NCBI GenBank assembly: GCA_910589415.1
Contig: OU342638.1
Span: 6,200,001-6,264,000, forward strand
Reading direction: 5' to 3'
DNA length: 64,000 nucleotides
From: Malachius bipustulatus
Lineage: Eukaryota > Arthropoda > Insecta > Coleoptera > Melyridae
A program made the position numbers and the translations under genes. A model generated the notes under the pieces. That model was not told the DNA's origin and ran no database searches. It saw only the letters and a program-made list of their open reading frames with translations. How positions within the stretch are numbered: position 1 is the first letter of the stretch; every line of letters begins with the position of its first letter. Positions 9,909 through 18,793 of this stretch are shown here, piece after piece.

Positions 9909-12383
9909 AGCAAAATATTATCAACGGCAAGATTTCCTTTGCGTCAATGGATGTCAAATAATTCAAATATTATTTCTCATAAGATAGATCCTAAAGATGA
10001 TAAGTCAGTTTTAAACTTAGACATCGATAAGAGCACAAAAACTCTTGGACTGTTTTGGAATAGTTGTTCTGATAACTTGTATTTTAAGGTAGAGATTGCC
10101 AAAGATGAAAAAATCACAAAACGTTCTATTCTTTCCAATTTATCAAAGGTCTTCGATCCAATGGGTTTGTTAGGCGCATGCACCATAACTGCTAAAACAA
10201 TTTTACAACAGTTGTGGCAAGCTAATCTTTCTTGGGACGAAATTGTTCCTGAGAATCTTAAACGTAAATGGTTAGAATATTACAAAAATTTGTCATCTCT
10301 GAATAGCATTGACATTCCTAGGCAAATTGTATGCAGAGATTTTATTTCTGTTGAGCTTCATGTCTTTTCAGACGCGTCCCAAATTGCCTTTGGCGCTTGC
10401 GCATATCTTTTAACAAAAAATGCAGATGGAAATTCATATTGCCATCTGGTTTGTTCGAAAACTAAGGTAGCTCCCATAAAGATGATTACCATACCCAGAC
10501 TGGAGCTTTGTGGTGCTTTGATTGCGGCGAAATTAGCAAATAAAATAAAATTATCAATAAATTTGCCCATAAATAATGAGTTCTATTGGTGTGATTCTAC
10601 AATTGTGCTGAGTTGGATATCAATGAGTCCAAACTTACTACAAACCTTTGTTGCCAATAGAATTTCTCAAATACAAAGTCTCACAAAGCCGGAAAACTGG
10701 AATTATGTACCAAGCGCTTTGAACCCCGCTGATATTTTAAGTAGAGGTACGAGTCCTCAAGAATTATCAAACTTAAGATCCTGGTGGCACGGTCCATTAT
10801 TTATCCTTGATGATTCTTCAAGTTGGCCGGTGCTTCCAAATTCTATTTCTGATGTGCCTGAACTGAGAGGGGCGACAATGAGTCTCCTTGCAAAGACTGT
10901 TCCTGAATCGTTTAATTTTGATAATTATTCAAATTTCAATAAATTGATAAGAATCATATCATACTGTCTTCGATTTATCACTAACTCTTCAAAATCAAAA
11001 CAGGAAGTTCTTAGTGGTGCTTTAAAAGCTTTTGAATTAAACAATGCGTTTAATGTTTTAATCAGAATTGCCCAAACTCAGACATTTCCCAATGAAATAA
11101 TAATACTAAAAAATAAAAAGGTTATAACCAAAGGAAATTTGTCTCAATTAAATCCATTTATTGATGGAAAAAACATTATGCGTGTTGGAGGTAGACTTGA
11201 CTACACAAGCTTACCTTATAATAAAAAGCATCCCATTTTATTGGGTAACCATCGATTTACAAAATTACTTCTTGAATATTATCATATTTTGACACTTCAT
11301 TCTGGTCCGCAAATGCTTCTATACAGTATAAGAGAAAAGTTTTGGATACTGTCTGGAAGAAATTTAGCGAGAAAAACAGTTCATGATTGTGTTAAATGTT
11401 TTAGAACAAAACCTAAATTTAACGAACAATTAATGGGAAATCTGCCAACTGAACGTCTTACACCCTCACCACCATTCTATATTACTGGAATCGATTATGC
11501 TGGATATTTTCATATTAAAGACAGACAGGGGAGAGGTTGTAAGGTGACTAAATGTTATGTAAGTCTTTTTGTATGTTTTTGTACTAAAGCAGTACACTTA
11601 GAAATAGTTTCTGATCTGACTACAGAAGCTTTTATTGCTGCTTTGCGTCGCTTCACGGCAAGACGTGGAAAACCACATAAAATTTTCTCCGATAATGCAT
11701 CCAATTTTATTGGAGCAGACGCAGAACTCAAAGAACTAAATACATTTTTGACAAACAACGAAAGAAAGATTAATGAATTTTCAGAAAATGAAGGCATATC
11801 ATGGAGTTTTATTCCTCCTGCTTCTCCTCACCAAGGTGGATTATGGGAAGCAGGTGTTAAAAGTATGAAGCATCACTTGAAACGTGTTGCTGGTAATGCC
11901 CTTCTAACCTTTGAGCAGTTTTACACGTTAATAACGCAAATAGAGGCAACTTTAAATTCAAGACCCCTTTCTCCAATTTCCTCCAATCCTGAGGATCTCA
12001 TTCCATTAACTCCGGCACATTTCTTAATTGACCGTCCATATACGACAGTTGCTGATCCAGATTTACATCATATTCCTGAATCAAGACTTTCCCACTATCA
12101 ACACATTCAAAAATTGCATCAACACTTTTGGAATAGATGGATGAAGGAGTACATCAGTGAACTTCAACTCCGAGTCAAATGGAAACAATCGTCATCAGAT
12201 TTGAAGATTTCAGACCTGGTCATAATTAAAGAAGATGGTTTGCCTCCTTCAAAATGGCGTTTAGGTCGTGTTACAGATCTCCACCACGGCAAGGATGGAC
12301 TTGCACGTGTAGCAACAATCAGAACAAGTGCAGGACTACTGAAGCACAGTTTTGCAAAAATTTGCAAGCTGCCAATTGATTAA
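9678..12383 (+). CDS. BEL/Pao Pol, C-terminal part: RT end, RNase H, integrase
   Basis: This 901-codon frame continues the polyprotein after the frameshift; its first codon is not a true start. It contains the second YVDN box (residue about 56) and an RNase H with acidic residues in VFSDAS (about 232), RLELCGA and WCDST. The integrase has an H-H-C-C type zinc region (HSGPQ...CVKC), then catalytic Asp in GIDYAGY, Asp in FSDNASNF and Glu in LWEAGVK. The DUF5641-type tail (WRLGRV...KICKLP) is typical of BEL/Pao. The integrase and RNase H catalytic residues look intact. The YVDN box replaces the second catalytic Asp expected in YVDD. Confidence 0.9.
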   Translation: MWRKVHTEPISAYTLNTVTYGTASASYLAIRCLYQLSLDYALISPNIAEIIKNDFYVDNLLTGVSSVEEGIEVVNKISKILSTARFPLRQWMSNNSNIISHKIDPKDDKSVLNLDIDKSTKTLGLFWNSCSDNLYFKVEIAKDEKITKRSILSNLSKVFDPMGLLGACTITAKTILQQLWQANLSWDEIVPENLKRKWLEYYKNLSSLNSIDIPRQIVCRDFISVELHVFSDASQIAFGACAYLLTKNADGNSYCHLVCSKTKVAPIKMITIPRLELCGALIAAKLANKIKLSINLPINNEFYWCDSTIVLSWISMSPNLLQTFVANRISQIQSLTKPENWNYVPSALNPADILSRGTSPQELSNLRSWWHGPLFILDDSSSWPVLPNSISDVPELRGATMSLLAKTVPESFNFDNYSNFNKLIRIISYCLRFITNSSKSKQEVLSGALKAFELNNAFNVLIRIAQTQTFPNEIIILKNKKVITKGNLSQLNPFIDGKNIMRVGGRLDYTSLPYNKKHPILLGNHRFTKLLLEYYHILTLHSGPQMLLYSIREKFWILSGRNLARKTVHDCVKCFRTKPKFNEQLMGNLPTERLTPSPPFYITGIDYAGYFHIKDRQGRGCKVTKCYVSLFVCFCTKAVHLEIVSDLTTEAFIAALRRFTARRGKPHKIFSDNASNFIGADAELKELNTFLTNNERKINEFSENEGISWSFIPPASPHQGGLWEAGVKSMKHHLKRVAGNALLTFEQFYTLITQIEATLNSRPLSPISSNPEDLIPLTPAHFLIDRPYTTVADPDLHHIPESRLSHYQHIQKLHQHFWNRWMKEYISELQLRVKWKQSSSDLKISDLVIIKEDGLPPSKWRLGRVTDLHHGKDGLARVATIRTSAGLLKHSFAKICKLPID

Positions 12384-12465
12384 TCAAATTAATTATATAA
12401 TCATTTTGTATTAAGTATAAACTCTGAAAGTGTTTATTAATCATTTTGAAAGCCCAAGGACTTCC

Positions 12466-12478
12466 AAAGGGGGGAGGA
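12466..12478 (+). promoter_or_regulatory. Polypurine tract of the BEL/Pao element
   Basis: AAAGGGGGGAGGA lies immediately before the 3' LTR start (TGTTTAAGCC at 12479). This is the expected place and composition for the plus-strand primer. Confidence 0.85.
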
Positions 12479-12737
12479 TGTTTAAGCCTCTTTCAAATGA
12501 GTGGGCCAATTTCAGTTGTCCTTTTTTAAACTCCATTAGTTTTAGAAAATAGATGAGAATCGTCGTCATGACGAATTGTTATTAATTATTATTATTCAAA
12601 ACATGTAAATTAGAGATAGAGCGTATTAGAAATTGTTGTTGTTGTATATTTGTGGCTTCACATATTAGTTAATCTAATAAACTTAAATATACAGTCCACT
12701 TTAATTAAAAACCAGTGCATAGTCAAAAGACGCCACA
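12479..12737 (+). repeat. 3' LTR of the BEL/Pao element
   Basis: It is 259 bp, begins TG and ends CA, and matches the 5' LTR. The base after it (12738) starts GAC, the same three bases that precede the 5' end at 5507-5509. Confidence 0.9.
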
Positions 12738-13146
12738 GACGAGTTGTCAGATTTAATTGCTAGAAGAGGTCAACTTAAAGCAACACTTACTCGGTTCTCC
12801 ACCTATCTTGAAGATTTTAAAGTTCCTAAAATTAAAACTGCATTATCTCTGAGATTAGCAAAATTTGAAGACATTTGGTCAGAGTTTGATACAGTTCAAT
12901 CTCAAATTGAGATTTTGAAGAAAAACGCAAAAGATCAATTAACTCAAAGATACGATTTTGAAGAAGTATCTAAGGCCAAAATTTGAAAGCTATTATTGTC
13001 GAGCAGGCAGCGATAGTCAAGAGCCTAATATAAGTGCTTCGGTTTCATCACCTGCAACTAGTAACGTAAAATTACCATCAATAAACTTACCGGAGTTTTC
13101 CGGGAATTATAAAGATTGGGTTTCATTTTATAAAACGTTTAATGTA
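12738..13146 (+). pseudogene. Truncated gag of a second BEL/Pao element
   Basis: Directly after the 3' LTR an open frame encodes a BEL/Pao gag N-terminus (ARRGQLKATLTRFSTYLEDF), then after a frameshift near 12975 the DUF1759 start (LPEFSGNYKDWVSFYKTF). It stops abruptly near 13146, where unrelated repeats begin. Its missing first codons appear to be the ATG-led stub at 5498-5509, on the other side of the inserted element. The recipient gene was therefore cut within its first few codons. Confidence 0.75.
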
Positions 13147-13330
13147 CTCATTCGGTGTTTGGGTCCCTGAGGCTGTATTTGGTGGAACATTCCTTGCCAA
13201 GATTGTATTTGGTACAGATGTATCCCCTGTTGGAATTGTATTTGGTACAGTTGCATTCCCTGCCAGGCTTGCAGCATTGCTGCTTCCCTGCTGGTACAAC
13301 TACTGTCAATTTCGGTTATCATGAGTTCTG
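13147..13330. repeat. Short imperfect tandem repeats
   Basis: Units of about 30-50 bp around TTGTATTTGGTACAG recur three times. Read on the minus strand they give an open frame with repeated WQGM and LYQIQ blocks. I do not recognise the protein and cannot tell a repeat-bearing exon from a minisatellite. Confidence 0.45.
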
Positions 13331-13494
13331 GGGGTGGTTAGGTCTTGAAGGCTCTCCTCCGTCATTGAATACTTAAAAGAATTAAAAACTTACAACAAAT
13401 CTTTCAAACGGTGGACAAAAATTTTCTTTGACTTCCGACGAATTAAGTCTATAAGAAAATTAAACATAGCCACAGACACATTTTTATGATATAA

Positions 13495-13605
13495 TTAGTT
13501 TTATAAATGAACACAAACAACTATGACGAGCTGGAATTCGAACTCAGGCGGTGACAGCGGCCTCCTTGATACTGATATAATCGGAATTACTATATACTAA
13601 TAGTG
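13495..13605 (-). mobile_element. tRNA-derived SINE fragment (tentative)
   Basis: On the minus strand GAGTTCGAATTCC (about 13533-13545) fits a pol III B box, followed by a GCTCGTCATAG-type SINE body. The preceding GGCCGCTGTCACCGCC is also common upstream of SINE B boxes. I found no clear A box or tail, so this is a fragment at best. Confidence 0.35.
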
Positions 13606-14102
13606 TGTGTCATATGAACAAAGTTAGCAAATTGAAGACTTGTTAACAGCAAATATTGCAGTTGTTGATAATTTGTACAAAAATGTAAACAAGGAACCAT
13701 GCTAATCAAAAATTGTCATTTGTTATCAACCTGGACAGTCAAAGCAAATACATTAGATGATAATACGTGCAGCTCTCCGCTATTTACATGTAATAAAACT
13801 GAAGTATGAAAAGCAGCGCCATCTACACGCCTCGATCGCTAACTACACAAGACACCGGATATGAAAAGCACGGATGTAATATAAACTATATTCACAGACA
13901 TAATAAAATTATCTAGAGTTTTTGGTGTATCAGGTAATGTTGGGGTTGACGCAGAGCTAGGCAGGAGTACTTGAAAGAGTACTCGTAAATAAATTGAAAT
14001 TCGAGTACGAAACTCAGAAAATGTACTCGTAAGTATTTACTCATAAGTACTTCGGCACAGACAGGTGTATGGGTACGAGTAATACTCGTGAAAACACGTA
14101 TA

Positions 14103-14961
14103 TACAGGGTGTCCCAGACTTAATTGACCAGGCCATATTTCATATACAGGTTGAGATAATCGAGCCGAATAAAAGGCATATTATTATAATTTTTCAAGCT
14201 GTATAACATGACAGCATGAAAACAACCCCCACTCCAACATCCCCTAAGTTGCAGCCCCCACCCTTAAAAAAATGAATAGCACCCTGTATATATTTTTGTA
14301 TATTCAAAACCAGTATTCGATTCTCTATTCAGATGATTTTTCAGATTCAAAATTGGTTCAGAAATAACCAAGAAAAAGTTCATCAAGGTGGTCATGACTT
14401 TTTATCTTAACTTTACCTGAATGACTTTAGCTGCCAAAATTTATCAATATTTTGGTCATAGTTTTTAATTAGCAGGTCACAGTCATCATTAAGGTTCATG
14501 ATAAAGTGCTTTATCTCTTGTTTTATTTTTTAAAATTTCCCAACAAATCAGAATTATCAAATAAATTGTTTGGACTTTAATTATAATAATAACTATCACC
14601 TGCCTGTTAAAAACTATGAATAAATTTTGACAGCAAAAGTCATCCAGAGAAAGTTAAGATAAAAAGTCATGACCACCTTGATGATCTTTTTCTTGGTTAT
14701 TTCTAAACCAATTTTGAATCTGAAAAATCATCTGAATAGAGAATCGAATACTGGTTTTGAATATACAAAAATATATACAGGGTGCTATTCATTTTTTTAA
14801 GGGTGGGGGCTGTAACTTAGGGGATGTTGGAGTGGGGGTTGTTTTCATGCTGTCATGTTATACAGCTTGAAAAATTATAATAATATGCCTTTTATTCGGC
14901 TCGATTATCTCAACCTGTATATGAGATATGGCCTGGTCAATTAAGTCTGGGACACCCTGTA
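14103..14961. mobile_element. Foldback MITE, TACAGGGTGTCCC ends
   Basis: This 859-bp element is almost wholly a hairpin. The left arm (14103 to about 14520) is the inverse of the right arm (about 14545 to 14961), both starting TACAGGGTGTCCCAGACTTA. The paralogous element at 60501-62424 lacks it: CACGTATATA there runs straight into TAATAATTATTATAC at 60851-60870, which is the empty site. Confidence 0.9.
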
Positions 14962-15201
14962 TAATTATTATACAAACATGTCAGTGCGCAGCCTATGACG
15001 TCAGGCTTGTGACACCTACATACAATACAGCAGCAGTAATAATAAGATCAATTAGTGGTTTATTTCAATGTTTATTGCATTTTTGTTGAAATATTTTTAA
15101 TTGGTACCCGTATGCGTGCCACTGTTCAACCCACCAAGTTTCGTTTGCATAACTCGACTGGTTTCAAAGCAAATAAATAAGTCGTCAGTTTTTAAGTAAA
15201 C

Positions 15202-16215
15202 CTATTGTTGGAGTTGTTGAACTCTTTGGAAGCACGATAATCTAGACTCTGGAATCTTCAAAATACACGGATCTGGCAGTGACAATAGTCTTCTTCCCAC
15301 CAAAAAGTGAGCGGGAGTAAGAGGATTTAAATTGTTGGGATCGTGAGAGAGGGGTGACAAAGGTCTGGAATTCATGATGGCCTCAATTTGTACGAGTAAC
15401 GTATACATCTCTTCAAATGTCAGAGACGAAAAAAAGTCCTCCGAAGTGAGGTGATCCGGGGGGTATGAAGTGCCAATCGACTCCTTCGCCTGTCAGCCTC
15501 AACTCAACAATGCTGTCTTTATTTTTTAATACAAAAAACCTCAACTTGTCTAACTCGGTTATTGCTCCCCTAAAATTTGTCCCGTTGTCCGAATACATAT
15601 TGGAAGGCTTTCCCCTACGGGCAATAAATCTCTTTAAAGCCAAAATAAACGAATCATCAGTTGACAAATCTGTAACAAGTTCAATATGAACAGCTTTGGT
15701 CACCATACATATAAACAAGCAAATATAAGAGACTTTGAAACCCTACAACCACGCCCCTTCGTATCATTTAAATTCATTGGACCAGCATAGTCCACCCAAG
15801 TATTTTGAAAAGGGTAAGAAGGATTAATTCTGCAAGCTGGCAAATTACCCATTATTGGGGTTATTATTTTTGGCGCAACACGAAAACACCTCACATATTC
15901 GTGAACCACTCTTTTTGTCGTATATCTTCCCGAAATTGCCTAAAATCGCTCTCGCACAGATGCTAATAGGTGTTGCGGACCAGCATGCAACAAACGCAAA
16001 TGTTCCCTTGTAAATATTAATTTCGTTAACCAATTTTTTGCCGGTAACAGAATTGGATGATGTTTATCCATATCAAATTCAGAATTCACCAACCTTCCTC
16101 TAACGCGAATCAAAACTTTTTCATCCAAGAAAGGGTTCAAATTTCGAATTGACGGAGCCACATTACATTGCTGCAATTGGCTCAGTTCTTTCAGCAAAGC
16201 ATCTCGTTTGTACAT
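15202..16215 (-). pseudogene. Captured BEL/Pao pol fragment (integrase region), copy 1
   Basis: Read on the minus strand from 16215 downward, the pieces are an integrase zinc-binding region, the integrase core ([23 protein letters not shown]) and the tail segment QIEAIMNSRPLSPL. They lie in three frames separated by small indels. The core has lost the stretch holding the catalytic Glu, because PPGSPHFGG is joined almost directly to the tail. The same loss occurs in copy 2. No gag, RT or LTR accompanies it. It is dead as an enzyme. Confidence 0.85.
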
Positions 16216-16515
16216 ATTTAACCAAAACCATTAAGGAATTATTTAGGTCTTCCGATGACAATAGGCCAATACATCTATCTTGTCTTGGCTTTACGCAGTT
16301 ATTCGCAACACTTAACGTTTTGTAATTAGAATTAGAATAAACTACTAGTCAAAAAGTTTATAAATCATAAGCAAAGTAAACGTCAGATTGACGTTTCGTT
16401 CAATTAAATTGACATTTCAAATCAACGCTAGTTAGATATCGAGCCGCTTGGGCGACAGTAACTTCCGGTGACAATTTTCAGTGGAAGCTGCACGTATTAT
16501 TATCTAGTGTATTTG

Positions 16516-16869
16516 GTCAAAGCTTTATTCTGTCTGACCAATTTTGCGTATTTTTGGTACAAATATTAAATTTTTTACACGAAGCAATATTCTCTTCAAC
16601 CTTTAGTAGTTCCCTCATCAGAGAAGAATACTGAAATCAAGAATTTTCTCAGGAAAACTATAAATTTGTCGATTTTAAGGCAGAAGTTTTGAAGTTTCAG
16701 AAAAATGTCACAAAAGTCCTGTTCCCAAAATGACAGGAAAGTTATTTATAATGAATTATTGAAATTATTCCTCGATGAAAGTTTCAAAACTACTATCTGC
16801 ACAATAATTCAAGATATTGCTCCAAAAACAAATTTCAACTATCAGTGAAAAACATAAATTACTGTAAAA
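16516..16869. other. Non-coding interval before the Penelope remnant
   Basis: It starts with the 7-bp target duplication of the preceding element. I see no clear protein; part may be eroded Penelope-like sequence. Confidence 0.35.
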
Positions 16870-16872
16870 TTT

Positions 16873-17175
16873 ATGTTTTCAACCCTTACTTGTAGAAATC
16901 TAGAAATTAGATACAACGAACACCTAAACTCTTACAAACTCAAACATCCAGAAAGATCAAATTTTGCAAAACACTTAATAGAAAACAATCACACTCTAAC
17001 AGCAAACAACAAAATTGAATTACTACATCATTGTGATCATTATTTTAAATTAAATTTTCTTGAATCTCTAGAGATCCACAGACATTTACATAATCAACAA
17101 TACACAGTAATAAATGAACAGCTAGACACATATCGTTCTCCACTACTTGATTTTCTTCTTGATATCAACAACTAA
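16873..17175 (+). pseudogene. Penelope-like element remnant, GIY-YIG end
   Basis: The 100-codon frame matches the C-terminal part of a Penelope-like GIY-YIG endonuclease domain: RNLEIRYNEHLNSYK, then HPERSNFAKHLIENNH, then FLESLEIHRH and a short tail. The GIY and YIG strands themselves and the whole RT are missing upstream, so only the last part of the protein survives. The stop is followed by about 200 bp of 3' sequence with a hammerhead-like motif. The family uses this nuclease for target cleavage. Confidence 0.7.
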
Positions 17176-17301
17176 GAAGATTCTGAAGAAATTACATTAT
17201 GATCTAGTTAGTTCTCTTAAAAATTCATTTAAATCTAGTTACTTGTTTCATGATCACTTAGGTAATACTGTTGCTATGTTACTGTATCAATAATTTTATT
17301 T

Positions 17302-17346
17302 ACGTCTGAAGATGCTACATGAAAAGTAGCGAAACACGTGTAACGT
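17302..17346 (+). ncRNA. Hammerhead-ribozyme-like motif at the Penelope 3' end
   Basis: All three conserved hammerhead blocks occur in order. CTGAAGA (17306-17312) fits CUGANGA. GCTAC/GTAGC (17314-17318 with 17326-17330) forms stem II with a 7-nt loop. GAAA (17331-17334) follows, then ACAC/GTGT (17334-17341) as a stem III with no loop, and A17342 as the H of a GUA cleavage triplet. Stem I is ACGT 17302-17305 with ACGT 17343-17346. One extra T (17313) separates the core from stem II, which could weaken activity. Very short stem III is known for Penelope hammerheads that work as dimers. Confidence 0.55.
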
Positions 17347-17603
17347 TTCTATCATCCATCAATATACAGTAGAATTTTATAAAACATTAGTGTTTTATTC
17401 ATAATCAATAAATTACTGTTATGGTTATTGTATTTGTTACATTGTTATACTGTTATATTGTTAGAATAATGTCGCTTTGACAAGGGATATTATTGGAGAG
17501 TACTTCAGAATACGATATCGGTCGTGAGCGAATGTTCATGTTGTAATACTTTATATGCTATTAAAGACTACGTTCCATTTTGAGTGGTGTTTTGGAATTA
17601 TAA

Positions 17604-18793
17604 GTCATCGATTGGGAGCTAGTCATAACATTACTAAATGAAAATATTTTGGAATTGAAGAAACCAATTATTGAAGTGTTGAAAGAATCAAACATAGACT
17701 TGATCCATTTGTTAACAAACATGAATAACAACGAAGAAATTAAACGAAAACCATCTATTGGAATTGATGCTGAAACATTTGCCTTATACGTGAACATGGC
17801 ACCGGGCAGCTCGGTCGTTGACAACAGCGCTTTAACGAAACCCTGTCGCAAATGCAAATCAATTGCACAAACCGGGTTGAAATGGGTTATATGTGGCACG
17901 ATGTCACATAGAAGTTGTGTAGAACTATTGAAAAGTGTGAAAAAAATCGATGAAAAGTCTATTGACTGCTGCAGTGGGGACGGAGTAACTAACAAGAAAA
18001 TGGAAGGAGACAATTCAGCTGCTGATGGGATCGATAACAATGAATCCACAATAGAGATCTTTTACTTAAAAGAACTAATCAAACAAAAGGATCTTATTAT
18101 ATCACGACAAGACCTGGTAATTTCTTCGCTGGAACAACAAATAAATTTAATGAATGCATTAAACTCCCAGACATCTTCATCGTTGTTAAAGCAGAAACCA
18201 GGCCGCTTATCTGAACACATTGACCTTGACCGAGATAACAGAAGCAAAAATATTAATCGTGAGGGCCTGAAAGATACCGCAAACAGAAAAAAACTGAAAA
18301 GGTAAACAAACCAGTGGAAATAACGGATAATGTGACTAACGCGGACAATATGGGAAATGCGCCACCGTCTGATAAGTCATCCTCTGACGCAGCCACAAGC
18401 TCCTCACAACAAACCAATTGGAGCTCGGTAATTGGGAGAAAGAAAACAGGTAATAATGGAGGAACGAGTGCGAGGTCTACTAAGAAAGTAGTCATTATAG
18501 GAGACAATAGAAATTCGAGCATCAAAGCCGTACCAAAGAAGATCCCAATATTCGTATCGAGACTAGACCCAGCTACAACGGAGGCAGATGTGATACGGTC
18601 TCTTAAGCCGGGACTCCCAGAGGTAGAATGTGACAAACTGATATCCAGATATCCAGAAAGTTACAGCTCGTTTAAAGTTTCTGTAAACGCCTCAAATTAT
18701 GAGGAAGCAATAAACCCGGGCAACTGGCCGGAGGGAACACTAGTCACTAAGTTTTTTCGACCCTTCAATGGGAACTCAAGTAAAAAGCAATAA
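17604..18793 (+). pseudogene. Non-LTR ORF1, frameshifted
   Basis: The frame is open from 17604 but has no ATG near its expected start. It encodes a helix, then a Cys-rich finger (CRKCKSIAQTG, CGTMSHRSCVELL) like the PHD-type fingers of insect non-LTR ORF1 proteins, then a coiled-coil-like stretch (about 18055-18150). It stops at 18303-18305. The next part continues in another frame to 18793 and holds the RRM-like nucleic-acid-binding domain (PIFVSRLDPATTEADV, YPESYSSFKV, NWPEGTLV). A small indel near 18300 therefore separates the two domains. The product would normally bind the element RNA. Confidence 0.75.

Larger units (their letters stand above)
5510..12737 (+). mobile_element. BEL/Pao LTR retrotransposon, near full length
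   Basis: The element has two LTRs of about 260 bp, a leader, a gag-protease-RT-RNase H-integrase coding region in BEL/Pao order, and a polypurine tract just before the 3' LTR. The LTRs differ by a few substitutions and one small indel, so the insertion is not brand new. Coding is interrupted by a 513-bp tandem duplication in RT and a 1-nt loss in its second copy. GAC stands at both outer edges (5507-5509 and 12738-12740), which suggests a short target duplication. The first bases of the 5' LTR differ from the TGTTTAAGCC start of the 3' LTR, so the left edge is altered. Confidence 0.9.
13745..16515. mobile_element. TIR element carrying a BEL/Pao pol fragment, copy 1
   Basis: The left end reads CAAATACATTAGATGATAAT and the right end is its near-perfect reverse complement (ATTATTATCTAGTGTATTTG), giving TIRs of about 30 bp. 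GTCAAAG occurs on both outer sides (13738-13744 and 16516-16522), and the next base on the right is C, matching the first base of the left TIR. The target duplication is therefore 7 or 8 bp, which would fit hAT- or P-type integration. Inside are a TA-flanked MITE (14103-14961) and an antisense BEL/Pao integrase-region fragment. No DNA-transposase frame is present, so it is non-autonomous. It aligns end to end with 60501-62424. Confidence 0.8.

Noticed and set aside
13533..13545. B-box-like GAGTTCGAATTCC as an intact tRNA gene
   Set aside because: No cloverleaf, A box or acceptor stem could be drawn; kept only as a tentative SINE fragment.
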